The notes under the pieces are model-generated. The model was not told the origin of the DNA. It was given only the letters and a program-made list of their open reading frames with translations, and did not search any database. Source: Amphirosellinia nigrospora (lineage: Eukaryota > Ascomycota > Sordariomycetes > Xylariales > Xylariaceae). Taken from it: a stretch of 64,000 nucleotides of DNA. The stretch covers positions 3,693,569 through 3,757,568 of the forward strand of contig SCHM01000002.1 in NCBI GenBank assembly GCA_004123355.1, written 5' to 3'. Both the position numbers and the translations under genes were made by a program. Position 1 is the stretch's first letter, and each line of letters opens with the position of its first letter. Of this stretch, positions 47,230-58,798 are shown in pieces.

Positions 47230-48104
47230 TCAACCCTTGCTCTTCGTGTTTAGGATAAGTGCGACGATGAGACTGCAACGCGCAGTTAGCATAATTGGAA
47301 GGTCAAAGCCAACATTAAGTTGGTGGCGTACCCGTAGACCCAATACTTCACCGAAAATCAGAATCAACACCATGCCGACGAATACTCTTGACTGCTCCAT
47401 GTAGGCTCGGACCCCTTGTCACCCACGACGCCGATGCAGTATCCAGCTGCGAGACCTGTCATGCCGACTGCGATGCCACAGCCTAGCATAAAGCTACTAT
47501 AGTTTCATGTCCATCAGTGCTGTCTTTATATATTGCCATGTCGTCTCCGAGGAGGAAATGGGTGGCGTACTCAAACAAGCTGTATGCACCTCCCCCATCC
47601 TTGCTCGGGGTCGCATGTCTTCGGCGATCAGGACGGCGATGACGAGCGCGTACACTGCGATGATACCGGACATGACGACGGGGATTAAACACTATATTAC
47701 CCACGTAGTTAGCCCATCATTCTGCTCCTGCTGCTCTCTTGCAGCGTCCATGTGTTTGGAGGTTTAGCGAACCTTCATGATCAGATCTGCCGAACGTTCC
47801 CACGCCCGCAATACCTATCCCGGACTTCGCGGTCCCGTACGCAGCTCCGATACCTGTGTGTTCTCTTAGCATGTCTGTGGGGAGATATTCGTAGGCAGGC
47901 ATTGGAAGTTTGTAAATCGTAGGGACGTTGCATCGCCAAATATACGCAGGTGTAAAGGGGAGTTCGTACTGCCAAATATCATGGCGGCTGCGATGCCGCC
48001 CTATGATCCATCACGTCAGCATTTCGTTCGAGATGGCTTTCATACCAACGGGTATCTCACCATGCCTATGAAAGGCCGAACTTGGGCGCGAGCTCCGACT
48101 CCAT
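47230..48104 (-). CDS. VMA11: V-type proton ATPase proteolipid subunit c' (Vma11)
   Basis: Rotor-ring subunit of the vacuolar proton pump. It is split into about six small exons. ATG 48104: MESELAPKF and PFIGM; intron 48001-48060. Then GIAAAMIFG; intron 47854-47969. Then [19 protein letters not shown], ending DLIMK; intron 47692-47772. Then [25 protein letters not shown] and AYSLF; intron about 47497-47570. Then [25 protein letters not shown] and, after one missing [21 protein letters not shown] with GEVLGL, where the Glu is the proton-binding residue. The last intron is 47273-47331 (branch GCTAAC), then [13 protein letters not shown] and TGA at 47230-47232. GVVGDKGVRAYM separates c' from c. 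About 163 residues in four helices. Small slips occur in short runs; the gene itself looks complete. Confidence 0.9.
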
Positions 48105-50507
48105 TTTCGCTCGTGCACTCCAAACTCTGGGGGTCCGGTTGTCGATGGATGAACAGCTGGTTTTGATCTCGTACGCTCGGGTTCGTGGGAGGATGAATTC
48201 GATACGCTGCTGCGGTTGGTTGAAGCCTTGCCCGCTTGTAGATGGTTAGTGACTGCCTTGCAGGGGCTGGGGAAGCTGTTACTCAAGTTGCGTCCCAGAG
48301 CGAATTCACGTGACGCAGATCGTACGTAAGCTAGCATGAGCTCTCAAGTTTAATGTTCATCTTTTGATATATGAGCTGGTACCACCAAATATTTAAAACG
48401 TACCTACCTCAGGTATATAGATCCCAGTTGATTGACATACCTACTTAGTAACTGACTACATTTGGTTTCATTCGGAAAACGGATGTTCTTTCACGTTTCG
48501 TCTAAAATACCGAGTTATACTCACTTCCATATTGTATTGATATAGGCACGTATCTATGAACATGGCCTGCTCGGGTACATTACACTACCTCTGGCCTACT
48601 TTACGAGGTGTCTTTTGACAACCCTTTGACATGGTCTATTCAACTCAGCTCAGCCTGTTTCATGCGACGGACTCCGCAGAATGCGGCCCAAACAGCAACC
48701 CCCTTCATCCTATGCACATTTAACCTAAACCGCTTAGAAACGTGGGTGGGTCCAGACATCATGATGAAGGTACATGACATCTAACTCTGAGAGCAGCTCT
48801 GGCAGATATAGGAGTGGGCGTTGCCGATACCTACCCGCTCATTGTTGCCAGTGCGTTGCGTCGAAACCCAGTTGTCCCGTTTTGCTTAACAATGAAATAG
48901 TAACAATCCACAGCAACATTGTTCTGAGTTCGGTATTTTCTTCAATGTCACGGAACCGCCCGGAAAGCCGCGTGTTTACGACCGGAGACACCGACATACA
49001 ACTCAGAGCTGCAGATTCATCGTACTAACAAGTTTCCGTTCGAGGCCGACATTGAACCTGGTATTGACCGGGCGTACGTACCTTGATGCCTGTAATTGCC
49101 TGAATAGGTAGTAAACATCCTCACCGCTTTGAATTGTTCTCTACGGCCCGCGGATGCAAAATGTGCCCTCGAGTATAATTATAAATTTGGTTATGCCTTC
49201 TTGTGCCTTGTGGTAGGTATTGTAGTAGTTGTATAACACTGAGGTACGCAAGGAAAACACCCGTAAAGGAGCTTAGAGGTATTGTCCTATTGATGAGCCT
49301 GGGGAGGAGGTTCGCGGATTATAAATACAGTCGGAGCGCTAAAGACCCCTAAGAAACTCAGTCGCGTTGGGGCTCTGGGCTGCCTCCGAATCCACTATCC
49401 GGGTAGCCGTGGCCTGATGCGCTACAAAGTCGGGAGTTGCGTCGTGCCAATCTTACATGGCGCTAGAAGCCGTATCGACCGTCTCTTTACAACGCACACT
49501 CCCTATCGTCCGTCGCCCACAACGCTAGTCCCGTCTTGACCCTCGAAATCCGCCCAGTCAATCCAGTCAATCCGCGCAAGATTATCCACCCATCCACTCA
49601 TCCACCTTGCCAATGGACGGGTCCGACTTGGCCTATCAGTCCCTATCATTCTCGTCGACATTACCCCTTCTAACGAGCCTGGCAAAACCGCTCGCTCGCA
49701 TGTTATTTCTAACCTGCACATCACCCACTCCACCGCATCGCCGACGCCGCATCTGACCTGCCCGGCCGACTCGTTGACGTCGCGAGCCATTCCGACTTCG
49801 ATCTCGATCTCGCTCTCCTTACTAGCAGCTGGTTTGGTGGGCTTTTCCGGGAGGGGATTAGCCATTCACTCCTTTACACCCATCCCGTTAAACTCCGGCC
49901 GAAGTGTTGGGACTTGGAAAAGGAGGACCAAGAGCGAGGAGAAGAGAGGATAGGATAGGAAGAGAAAGAGAAGGCAACGAAGCTGGAGGGACACCAGATG
50001 GAGACTTGACCAATCTCATGGTTGAAGAATCGAGATTGTCACTCACACACCACTTTTTATCCCCTTTTCACCTGGCCTCGCCCTCACCCTCGCCCGGTCC
50101 CCGTCGACCACGACCACCAACCGTTCTGCTGTGCGTCTTGACGGCCAGCCATCCCTAATTCTCGTCATACCTAGTCCTTTCGCCTTACTCTCCTCCATCG
50201 ACAAGCGCCGCCAGTCTCTGTCTAGGCTCGCGGCCGCCTAGGCTTAGCCCGAGTAAGTCATCCTCCGTTCTATTCCTTTTGCCATATATCCAGACGCCCA
50301 TGCATTCGTCTTATCACCTGATTCTCTACCTGGACCAGTCCGGACTGTGAATCGAGGCACAGATGGCGTGTATATTTTTGTGCCGTGCAACGCTGTCGAT
50401 GCTTGGGTTATCGTCTCGGCCCAATCGGGCCCCCGTTGCCCCCCTGTTGCGTCCCCCGGAGCCAGCGCCTCGCTGACCACCGTATGGGCTGAAATAGGAC
50501 GATATTA
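48105..50507. promoter_or_regulatory. Divergent region between VMA11 and ROM2, with long C-rich leader
   Basis: No convincing gene in 2.4 kb. The right part (about 49500-50460) is C/T-rich with TCGACC and CCGCC words, as in long leaders of fungal signalling genes, and probably contains the ROM2 transcription start and leader. The left part contains TACCTACCTCAGGTA near 48400. Confidence 0.45.
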
Positions 50508-53500
50508 TGGCTGATTACCAGTACGACCAACGCCGCTACGGCCCTCCGGCTGGCAACCAACGAGATGCCGCCTTCTCCAACATATTCGGCGCCCATCCCC
50601 TCCGGTCGCAATGCTGGTGCCGGGTCCGCCTCTCCCTCGAACAATATGACGCCGCAGAATGAGAGAACGCACACCATGTCTTCCATGTCTTCCCGTGGCC
50701 CGCCGCCCGACATGCAGCAGCGAGGTCCGCCGCGGCCCCAGCGCTCTGGTGGCTACGAGGACGCTTCGCACCGAACTCGAACCATGGATGCGAGCATGGC
50801 CAACGGGTACTATCAGAGTCAAAGGAACCCGTCGGGAGGATATCCTCGCATGGGAGATCCGTATGCGCCGCGACAACAAGCCCCAAACCAAAGGCCTTAT
50901 CCGGGCCCTCCGCCTCAAGGTTCAAATAGGTACGATCCCAGAGGCCCCCTCCCCAACAACAAAACTATCCTCCACGGAATCCCGGTCAAAGACAGTACCA
51001 GGGTGGCCCTCCGCCAGGACCTGCTCTTCGAGATGATCCATATCGCTCCCAGTCTCTCGCCAACATCCCACGCCAGCCCATGTATCAGCCTCCACCGAAC
51101 TCGTATCAGACACCTCAGCAGTTTCGACACCCCCCCAACCAGATTCCCAACCCCATGTCACGAACCACTGCACAAGGTCGCGTTGTACCCGAACGCCACG
51201 ATGACAGATCAATGTCCATGACTGGGTATCCCCCAGACCGCGACTCACACCAGACCATGAGCGGGCGGGTTATTCCAAACAGAATGAGAGCCCCTTCGAA
51301 CGAGATGCCATCATTCAATGGATATAACGGCTATACCTCTACACCAGGTAACGCCACTAGGACGATGAGCATGGCGTCTTCTACTACGGCCAACGACCAT
51401 AGCCGCACTATGTCGATGGCCAGTACCATTGTCCCCGAAACTTCAGAGCAAGCCCGGCAGCAGCTTGTTCATCGGTCCTCCAACTCAAAGTCGATTGACA
51501 ATGAACGTCCCCCGACCGCGAAGATTCGATCCCCTATAGTCTATCCAGCCTTGCTATCTCGCGTTGCCGAATGTTTTCGCCAGAAAATTATAACCGGGGA
51601 GCGGACCAAGAACGAACTGACATACAAGAATGCCTTCAGTGGTTCAGAGGCTGTAGATGTACTCTCCTACATTATTAGGACAACAGACAGGAATCTGGCG
51701 CTGTTGCTGGGTCGTGCGCTTGATGCACAAAAGTTCTTCCACGATGTCACCTATGAGCACAGGTTACGAGACTCGGCGTCAGAAATGTACCAGTTCAGGG
51801 AATCGCTTATGGATGAGCCAGAGGAAAAGCCCGCTGTGGATGTGTATTTGTTCTGCTCTCGGAATGCTACTCGCCTACTTGCACAAGAGACCAGTTGTGT
51901 TACTCTATCGCCTGTCCCCGAAGATTAGAGCAAGTCTCCCGTCTCAATCTGAAGCCGCAAGTAGGCTTGAAGAAGGATCAAGATGCTATCCTCAACGACG
52001 ACGCCGACCAGACGGATGAGCAGAAGCTTTGGATCAACACCGTCCCTAAAGAGATTGCTGAAAGTGTGAGCGACAGGGAGAAGAAGCGACAAGAAGTCAT
52101 TTCCGAAATCTGCTACACGGAAAGAGATTTCGTCAAGGACTTGGAATATCTCCGGGACTTCTGGATTCTACCCTCCGATCAAAGGGCTCGCCCATACCCG
52201 CACCCAGAAGAGAGCGTGTTGTTCAACATATTTTCAGCAACGTCATCGATCACCCCAGTATTCACTCGGTGAGCTCCAGGTTTGCTAGGGCGCTTACGGA
52301 GCGACAGCAGAGGAATCACGTTGTGAAGAACCTCGGTGACATCTTTCTTGAAATTGCACCCCAATTTGAACCGTTTATTTTGTATGGTTCTAAGCAGTTG
52401 GAGGCTAAGTTTGAATTCGAGAATGAACGATCCAACAACCCTCTTTTCTCAAAATTTGTTGACGAGATTGAGCGGAGGAAAGAATCAAGGAAACTGGAGC
52501 TTAACGGTTATCTAACAAAACCTACTACTAGATTAGCCCGTTACCCTCTGCTACTAGAAAACGTTTTGAAGTATACCGAGGATGACAACCCAGACAAGGA
52601 AGATATTCCTAAAGTTTTAGTGATGATCAGGGATCTTCTGAGCCGAGTCAATGCCGAGTCTGGTAAAGCCGAAAACCGCTTTAACCTCCGGCGTTTACAC
52701 GAGCAACTCAAATTTCGTCCTGCCGACAAAGTCGATTTGAAGCTGACGGAAGATGGACGTGAACTGGTTTTCAAGACACAGCTGAAGAAGACGCCAACTG
52801 ACCCTACCGATATAACAGCGTTCTTGTTCGACCATGCCGTTTTGCTTGTGAGGATCAAACAAGTAGGCAAGGCGGAAGAAATTAAGACGTATCGAAGGGT
52901 ATGTTTTGTCAGTATTGTTATTTATATGTCTAATACTGATCGAACTCTAGCCTATACCTTTGGAGTTGTTATCTATAAAAGAGATGGATGAAGTTATCCC
53001 TCAGTCCGGTGTGAAACGAGCCTCGTCAAACTTGCCGTTTCGAGGAGGTAACACGGATAAAAAGGCGGCAGAGGGCTGGCCTATAACTTTCCGCCATCTG
53101 GGCAGGAATTATTACGAACAAGTGTTGTATGCCTCAAATCAATCTGCCCGGCAAAAGTGGCTCGAGTTCATCGATAATGCTCAGCAACGGCTCCGATCAC
53201 GAGCCGATTTCTTCAACATTACCACCGTTTCTCAGAACTTCTTCCAAGTCGGTAATCTCGTGAATACTGTCACACCTTACGGTAAGTAGTTTCGAACAAA
53301 CTCAACAGGTTCTACGCTGACTTAATCTAGACGGCGGCCGTAAACTAATATACGGAACCGATCATGGTATTTATGTCTCAGATCGGAAAGCCAAGGATAG
53401 TCAGCCTAAACGTGTTATTGATGCACAACATGTCACGCAAGTAGATGTCTTAGAAGAATACGGCCTACTTCTGGTGCTCTCTAACAAATCACTTCTATCA

Positions 53501-54324
53501 TACCCACTCGTGGCCTTAGATCCAAACGAACCAGCGTTAGCAAAACGCCCAAAGAAGATTCAGAGCAACTGCAACTTCTTCAGGACTGGTATCTGTCTAG
53601 GGCGGCATTTGGTGTGTTGCGCGAAACAAACAGCCCTCTCAACTACCATTAAAGTGTACGAACCCAACGACTCGATGAGCAAGGGTAAGAAACAAAAGGG
53701 ATTCGGCAAGATGTTCAATGCAGGACAGGATGAGCTCAAGGCTTTCAAGGAGTTCTACATCCCGACTGAGGCTTCATCTGTTCACTTCCTTAAGAACAAG
53801 CTTTGCGTAGCATGTGCCAGAGGTTTCGAAGTCGTCTCGTTAGAAACACTGGAAACACAGTCACTACTTGACCAGGCCGATACATCGCTAGACTTCGTTG
53901 CCAGAAAAGAAGGTGTCAAGCCGATCCATATCGAACGTCTCAATGGCGAGTTTCTCTTGAATTACACCGAATTCTCCTTCTTTGTCAACCGAAATGGTTG
54001 GAGGGCGAGACCAGAATGGCGGATCGACTGGGAGGGGACGCCACAGGCCTTTGCTCTATCCTACCCTTGGATTCTCGCCTTCGAGCCCAACTTCGTTGAG
54101 TTAAGAAACATTGAGAACGGAGCCATACACATTGTTCCTCACAAAAACATTAGGATGCTACACAGCAGCACCCACGAGGTAAGACCTTTATCTCCATATG
54201 CACTGCTTCGTGCTAATGATTTCTCTAGATACTATTTGCATACGACGACGAGGCTGGTCATGACGTGGTTGCCTCCATCGATTTCTGGAAGAGCACCCGA
54301 AAGTCTGAGATACCAACTCTATAG
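50508..54324 (+). CDS. ROM2: Rho1 guanine-nucleotide exchange factor (Rom2-type: DEP-DH-PH-CNH)
   Basis: Activates Rho1 for cell-wall synthesis at the plasma membrane. The ATG at 50508 begins MADYQYDQRRYGPPAGNQRD and a long disordered Pro/Ser/Arg region with repeated TMSM motifs. DEP domain, about 51540-51840 (NAFSGSEAVDVLSYII). DH domain, about 52080-52650 (RQEVISEICYTERDFVKDLE, ELNGYLTKPTTRLARYPLLL). PH domain, about 52720-53210 (ITAFLFDHAVLLVRIKQ). CNH (citron) domain, about 53330-54320 (LIYGTDHGIYVSD, FNAGQDELKAFKEFYIPTEA, LSYPWILAFEPNFVELRNIE). Introns 52899-52950, 53282-53330 and 54179-54228 are canonical. The end is DFWKSTRKSEIPTL, TAG 54322-54324. Slips occur near 50590, 51035, 51915 and 52232, the last an extra T in a T run. 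About 1,220 residues, domain order complete. Confidence 0.92.
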
Positions 54325-56760
54325 TGATTCAACCCAATTCTACCTCCGGTTAAGTCATGAGAGCAGTAATCTTCGAGCTAGTATATTTATGCTCATATTG
54401 GCCATGTGTCCGATGCAGTTTGCTCGGAATCGAGTTCATGTAGGACCAGGCATACTGGATAATTATACCATCTCAACAGCATGGCAAGCCCACTTTCTTG
54501 GTTGTCAATCTCGCCGGCCTACATTTGTCATTTTCAAACGCTACAATTGCGAGCATGATTGATTCCTCATTTTGAGAGATCAGATACCCTTTAATACCAA
54601 GTAACATGATTTGTGACACTGAAGACTTCTCAAACGGATGAACCGCGTTTACCTATCCCCCGTTGGGCCTCGGTGCTCTCAGAATTGCAAGTGCAGCTAA
54701 ACTCTGGAAGAAAAGGGCAACCAAGCTGAGTCGATCCCCGCAGCTGGCTGTGGTTATGCTGGAAAAGAAGGGCAGGTTAGGGGGGAATTGGCGGGATGTT
54801 TTGTCTAGACCTTCGTGTATGAAAGAAAGAGACCGTTATTATCGTAATCAGAGAAACCCCGACAGCAATTGCAAATCGAGTGGCGATTAATACCGCGCCT
54901 TGCCTACGTTTTACTTATATGTGTGTTTGTGTCTGTGTCTGTTGTTTTACGTGATGATTGTCCTACGGTCTTGTCATGAGTTGATTTTTCATCTTGGATG
55001 TCTTGTTCAACATCAATGTGATTTAGGGGACGGGGTGCCAAGACTGTGTGTTTCGTAATAGCATTTGAAACAGGGTACGATGTGTCCTGTCTTTGTGCCG
55101 AATACGCCGCGCCTGATGAGAGCGTGATGAGTCGTAAAGCTTGTATTAGTTGCCACACGCTGCAGGGCTTGCAAATTACCAACTTCTTGTTCTCACTCGT
55201 CTCCTGCCAACTATTTACGTTAATTTCTTTCTCGACTTCGTTCTTCGACGCAACTCTGATTAAAATTTGAGGTGACTATGATACGCTTCATGAAGCTTTG
55301 AGTACTGTAGGGCAGTATACTCTCATAGGATTTGAAACTATCAATCAATAAATCATAGTTGTGGCATGTAGAAACAACGACCCCTTAGTGATCAAGCCTA
55401 CCCTGGAGCCACCCACACAAATTTGTCTGGTCATACATATTGGTCATACGTTGGAGTTCTATTAGGCCCCGGGCATAGTCAAGTTAACTCCCTAGTTAGA
55501 TAGGGCACAGAAGGGAGTTAACATCGCAAAGCAACAGTTGTCTCTCTCTACTACCACGACTAACCCGTTACATGAGGTCCTAGTATAGAGATCCCGTCAC
55601 AATTCACACTACCGGTGTTTCCTATATAACTTATTATCATTGCACAAGGAGAGAGAGGAGTATACGGATTAGATATATACACGGGCTAGATGCCCATGCC
55701 CGCAGCCCCTGGTTGCCGAGTGGTATTCCGTAGTGCCCTGTCACAGATCTTTTATAAGTTAGTTCGTGTTGAATGGTAATGTCGCGGCCTATCTCGTTGT
55801 CCCTGATGGGTAGGCGCGGCAGTCAATTCTCAAAGTCGACGATTCTTTTAATCTCTATAGTAGTAGTTTAAGGATAGTCAGCCTACCTAGGTAGGGAAAT
55901 GTTGAGAGTATCACATCTGGGTGGGAGATATTTCGTCGGGAGTATTACGTGTACTGATAGGGTGATATCTGAACCCCCTCACCCTTACCAAAACCCATTG
56001 AGAAAAGGGCAGATGACGATCACCGTTGCGCAAGAGGCTTATATAGCCCGACCCGCGCGTGCTGGTTCCGGTGATTTAACACAAGCCAGGGTTGTTGTGA
56101 CCAAGCTAATATCGCGTGACGTCATCTAGGGGAAAAATAAATACAAGTATATCTCTGCTGCACTAAAGATGGGTATGTCCGTTCTTATCTGCTATTTAAG
56201 GTTTATAACTTTATATACCTGTTAGTTGTTGGGGGTAGGTCTCATTGTGTTGTGTTTTACGTTGTGCCAACGAACTTCTTTTATTGCTTCATACTTCATA
56301 GCCTTGTTTTAATATGAATTGCCGAGATCTGTTCCAAGGAGGGGGTTGTTTTTTTATTCTTTATTTTTAGAGTTTATTTTTTTTTAGGTTTTCTCAGCCT
56401 ACTTTGACGATGAGTCCTCCAGAAGGTTCTTTCTACTTTGTAATGTGGCGGGGATGGCATTTACTTCTTCAAATATAAATATCTTACCCTCGAGTAAGTA
56501 TAATGAGCGAAATTGATCCTCTTCCATGAACATCATTTATTTCTTTCTTTACTTAAACTGAAAATTATTTACTTCCCCTCTTATTCATATGAGTAAATAT
56601 AAATTCCCGCCTGTTGTGGGTCAATATCACTCCGTCGTCACTCGAATCAAAGCCTCATACTAATTATATGATTAAAAAACAACAGATCCAAAACACTGCG
56701 ATCTTCACAAGCGCAGCATCGTCATTAATATCTTGTAGTCACTCGGGCGGACCCTGTGAC
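54325..56760. other. Intergenic, 2.4 kb
   Basis: No gene recognised. It contains an exact CTACCTAGGTAG palindrome (55883-55894) and an AT-rich zone with T runs at 56330-56390. An ATG at 56668 is in frame with the next gene and could be an earlier start. Confidence 0.5.
55883..55894. repeat. Palindrome CTACCTAGGTAG
   Basis: Third exact copy of the 12-base palindrome in this window, intergenic, directly preceded by GC and followed by GGA. Confidence 0.85.
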
Positions 56761-57163
56761 ATGGGAAAGAGCGAGCCAAGTGGTACTCAGAAACACGAGG
56801 TGAACGCTACGGTACAACGCGCTGGCGACAAAGAAGAATGCCCTTGTGCCAACTTCTACGTGAGTCGTGCCTCAAATCTCCCTTCTTGATTGCAAGGCCG
56901 AGAGATGAAGGTATGACTATTCACGCCGACGAGAGCTTTTGTTGTCACATCTCATATTCACACGAAATAGTTCACCCATATATCTGTAAAGACAAGAAAA
57001 CTTGCTAACTCGAATCAACGAAAACAGGGCTACATTCGGTGCAGAAACAGAGTAAAGGAGTTCGGGGATCGGTGTGAACAGTGTGAGGTACGTTTTATAC
57101 TTGACTTATCACAAGTCTGAAAAGTCTTTTTAGTAGTAGCATCGCAACTGTACCCGTGGATGA
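56761..57163 (+). CDS. Small Cys-rich protein in three exons
   Basis: Too short for simple frame searches. Exon 1 (56761-56859) reads MGKSEPSGTQKHEVN and ends EECPCANFY. Intron 1 (56860-57027) has GTGAGT, branch GCTAAC and AACAG. Exon 2 (57028-57087) gives GYIRCRNRVKEFGDRCEQCE, keeping frame. Intron 2 (57088-57139) starts GTACGT and ends in TAGTAGTAG, three possible acceptors in a row. Only the third adds HRNCTRG before TGA at 57161-57163; the first two stop at once. The product has about 60 residues with six Cys (CPC, C, CEQC, C), which could bind zinc or form a small disulfide fold. No signal peptide on this start; a start at 56668 would add 31 residues with two more Cys. I recall similar C-P-x-Y-x-G-Y-x-x-C proteins in other ascomycetes but no function. 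Confidence 0.55.
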
Positions 57164-57235
57164 GCGGCCTTTTCAGAGAGTCCCGCAGCAACGTCGCTGA
57201 CGAGATGGGGAAAGGAAAACAACCGCGGCTCGGGC

Positions 57236-58183
57236 ATGAGCCACAAGAATCAAATGTGGCGTCTTTTGAATTACTGCGCTGCCAGTGCCGGCTACAACTT
57301 CGGAAATAACTACGACGACGACGGCGGCTCCTACCGAGACTTTACTCGCGCTTCCGAGCACTACGACGGCTATGGCAGTTATCAAAGCGGTGGCGACGGT
57401 TATGACGACTGTAGCTACGACAACGATGACGACGATGACGACGACAGTGTCTACGACTTTGTCAATAATATTTATAACGATGATGGCGGCGGCGGCTATG
57501 ATGACTGTAGCTACGACGAGAACGATTATGATTATGATGATGACGACAACACCATCATCTACGACGCTGTCAATTATGTCCTTAGCGACGATGGCGGCAA
57601 CAGCAATACCGAAAGAAGCACTAGGCTTATGCCTGGTCCATACGCTGAGAGAAGAAATCAAGCCGGAGATCATACGGGTGTGGCAGCTATTGGCCGCATT
57701 ACTAGTAACAATCCGCCACCCTCCGATCCCGGCGGGCGGAGAGGCAGTTATGGCATACTACCACACGAAATCAAGCACCAAGATAACTATTGGGAGATGC
57801 TGTACTCGGTAGTCGGCAGTCACGGCGCGTATTGGAGTCGTATAGGGACGGTGCGCGCTGGCAGTGGGAATGACAATGACAAGTTTAAATATAATCCGCG
57901 TAGAGGTGATCATGGCATACAATTATACGGACCTGTTTACCATAAAGGCATGTATGACAGTAAAAGAGGCAAAAGCGGGAATGATCCAGCCATGATGATG
58001 CCAGCCATTGGTGCTTATACCGTTAATCGGACGAGCTCCGGCTATAAAAATATGATACCAACAATAGAATGCTACAACGACGACGAAGGTAGTCGCACCC
58101 CTAAAAGAAACCGACATTCTAACGGAAAGTCTCACTCTAGACTTAATTACGGGAATGGTTGCCATCGTCACGTTTGGCCGTGA
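57236..58183 (+). CDS. Asp/Tyr/Gly-rich repeat ORF, unrecognised
   Basis: A 315-codon open frame from ATG 57236 to TGA, the longest intact frame in its area. Residues 20-125 are dominated by Asp, Tyr, Gly and Asn. Two copies of a 32-codon unit begin GYDDCSYD at 57398 and 57494; each then runs through a poly-Asp stretch, a YD-F/A-VN core and a DDGG end. The C-terminal half is ordinary polar sequence (GSYGILPHEIKHQDNYWEML, YWSRIGTVRAG) and ends basic. No signal peptide or known domain. It lies just downstream of the small Cys-rich gene and could be its 3' region, since GAY-rich DNA easily gives long open frames on both strands. Real-gene status is uncertain. Confidence 0.35.
   Translation: MSHKNQMWRLLNYCAASAGYNFGNNYDDDGGSYRDFTRASEHYDGYGSYQSGGDGYDDCSYDNDDDDDDDSVYDFVNNIYNDDGGGGYDDCSYDENDYDYDDDDNTIIYDAVNYVLSDDGGNSNTERSTRLMPGPYAERRNQAGDHTGVAAIGRITSNNPPPSDPGGRRGSYGILPHEIKHQDNYWEMLYSVVGSHGAYWSRIGTVRAGSGNDNDKFKYNPRRGDHGIQLYGPVYHKGMYDSKRGKSGNDPAMMMPAIGAYTVNRTSSGYKNMIPTIECYNDDEGSRTPKRNRHSNGKSHSRLNYGNGCHRHVWP
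57398..57590 (+). repeat. Two 96-bp direct repeats (32 codons) in the Asp-rich ORF
   Basis: The first copy starts at 57398 and the second at 57494, exactly 96 bases later; both begin with codons for GYDDCSYD. Synonymous differences between the copies (TATGACGACTGT against TATGATGACTGT) show that the duplication is not recent. Confidence 0.7.
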
Positions 58184-58798
58184 TGATGTGACGATGAATT
58201 ATTGCACTTGGTCGTTAGGTGAGGATGTTATACCAGGGGTAATAGCGGGGCAGAGAGAGCCCAAAAAGAGAAGGAAAAAAGAGAAAAAGCAAAATAAAAC
58301 GTCAAGAAATTAATTTATCGATATCTAGGCCAGACCTATGAAGACCGGTGCTATGGGATATTGGCTATTTGCGAATACTACGAATCTTGAGATGGTGAAA
58401 GGAAACGGATACCCAAGGTTAGCAGGTAAGTACCGAACTCAATCACATGCTAAGCTGGTGAAGCTGCGGCTACTTACCCAGTACTAATTAATCACGAGAC
58501 ATAGGTACGCAAGAGGTAGAATGATTCGACAACAAGTAAAAGTCTATGCAATTGGTATCATCCAACTATGTAATCAAGGCTATCTCATACAACTCCAGCC
58601 TTCATCGCATGCTTCCTTTTTCCATCTAATTTCATATTACATCCATTTGGTATCACATGGTGGGGGTATCGAGAGAATTTTGCTTAGTAAAAAAGTCAAC
58701 GAGAAGCCTTTTCCTCGGGTTTCAATGAGCGACGCTTGGTGCATTGGCGTTTTAGGTTTTGGTTGTTTCAGTGTTGGGCAAGGGGCAGGGCAAGTCGC
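58184..58798. other. Convergent intergenic region
   Basis: About 600 bp with no gene seen, between the Asp-rich ORF and the DUF4336 gene. Confidence 0.55.

Noticed and set aside
49503-49865. Minus-strand 120-codon frame starting MANPLPEKPTKPAASKESE
   Set aside because: It overlaps the C/T-rich leader zone of ROM2, lacks any domain and looks like a chance frame in GC-rich DNA.
57173-57673. Minus-strand 166-codon frame with long Val/Ile runs, like a membrane protein
   Set aside because: It is the antisense of GAC/GAT-rich sequence (GTC and ATC codons on the other strand); the plus strand frame is longer and has internal codon-unit repeats.
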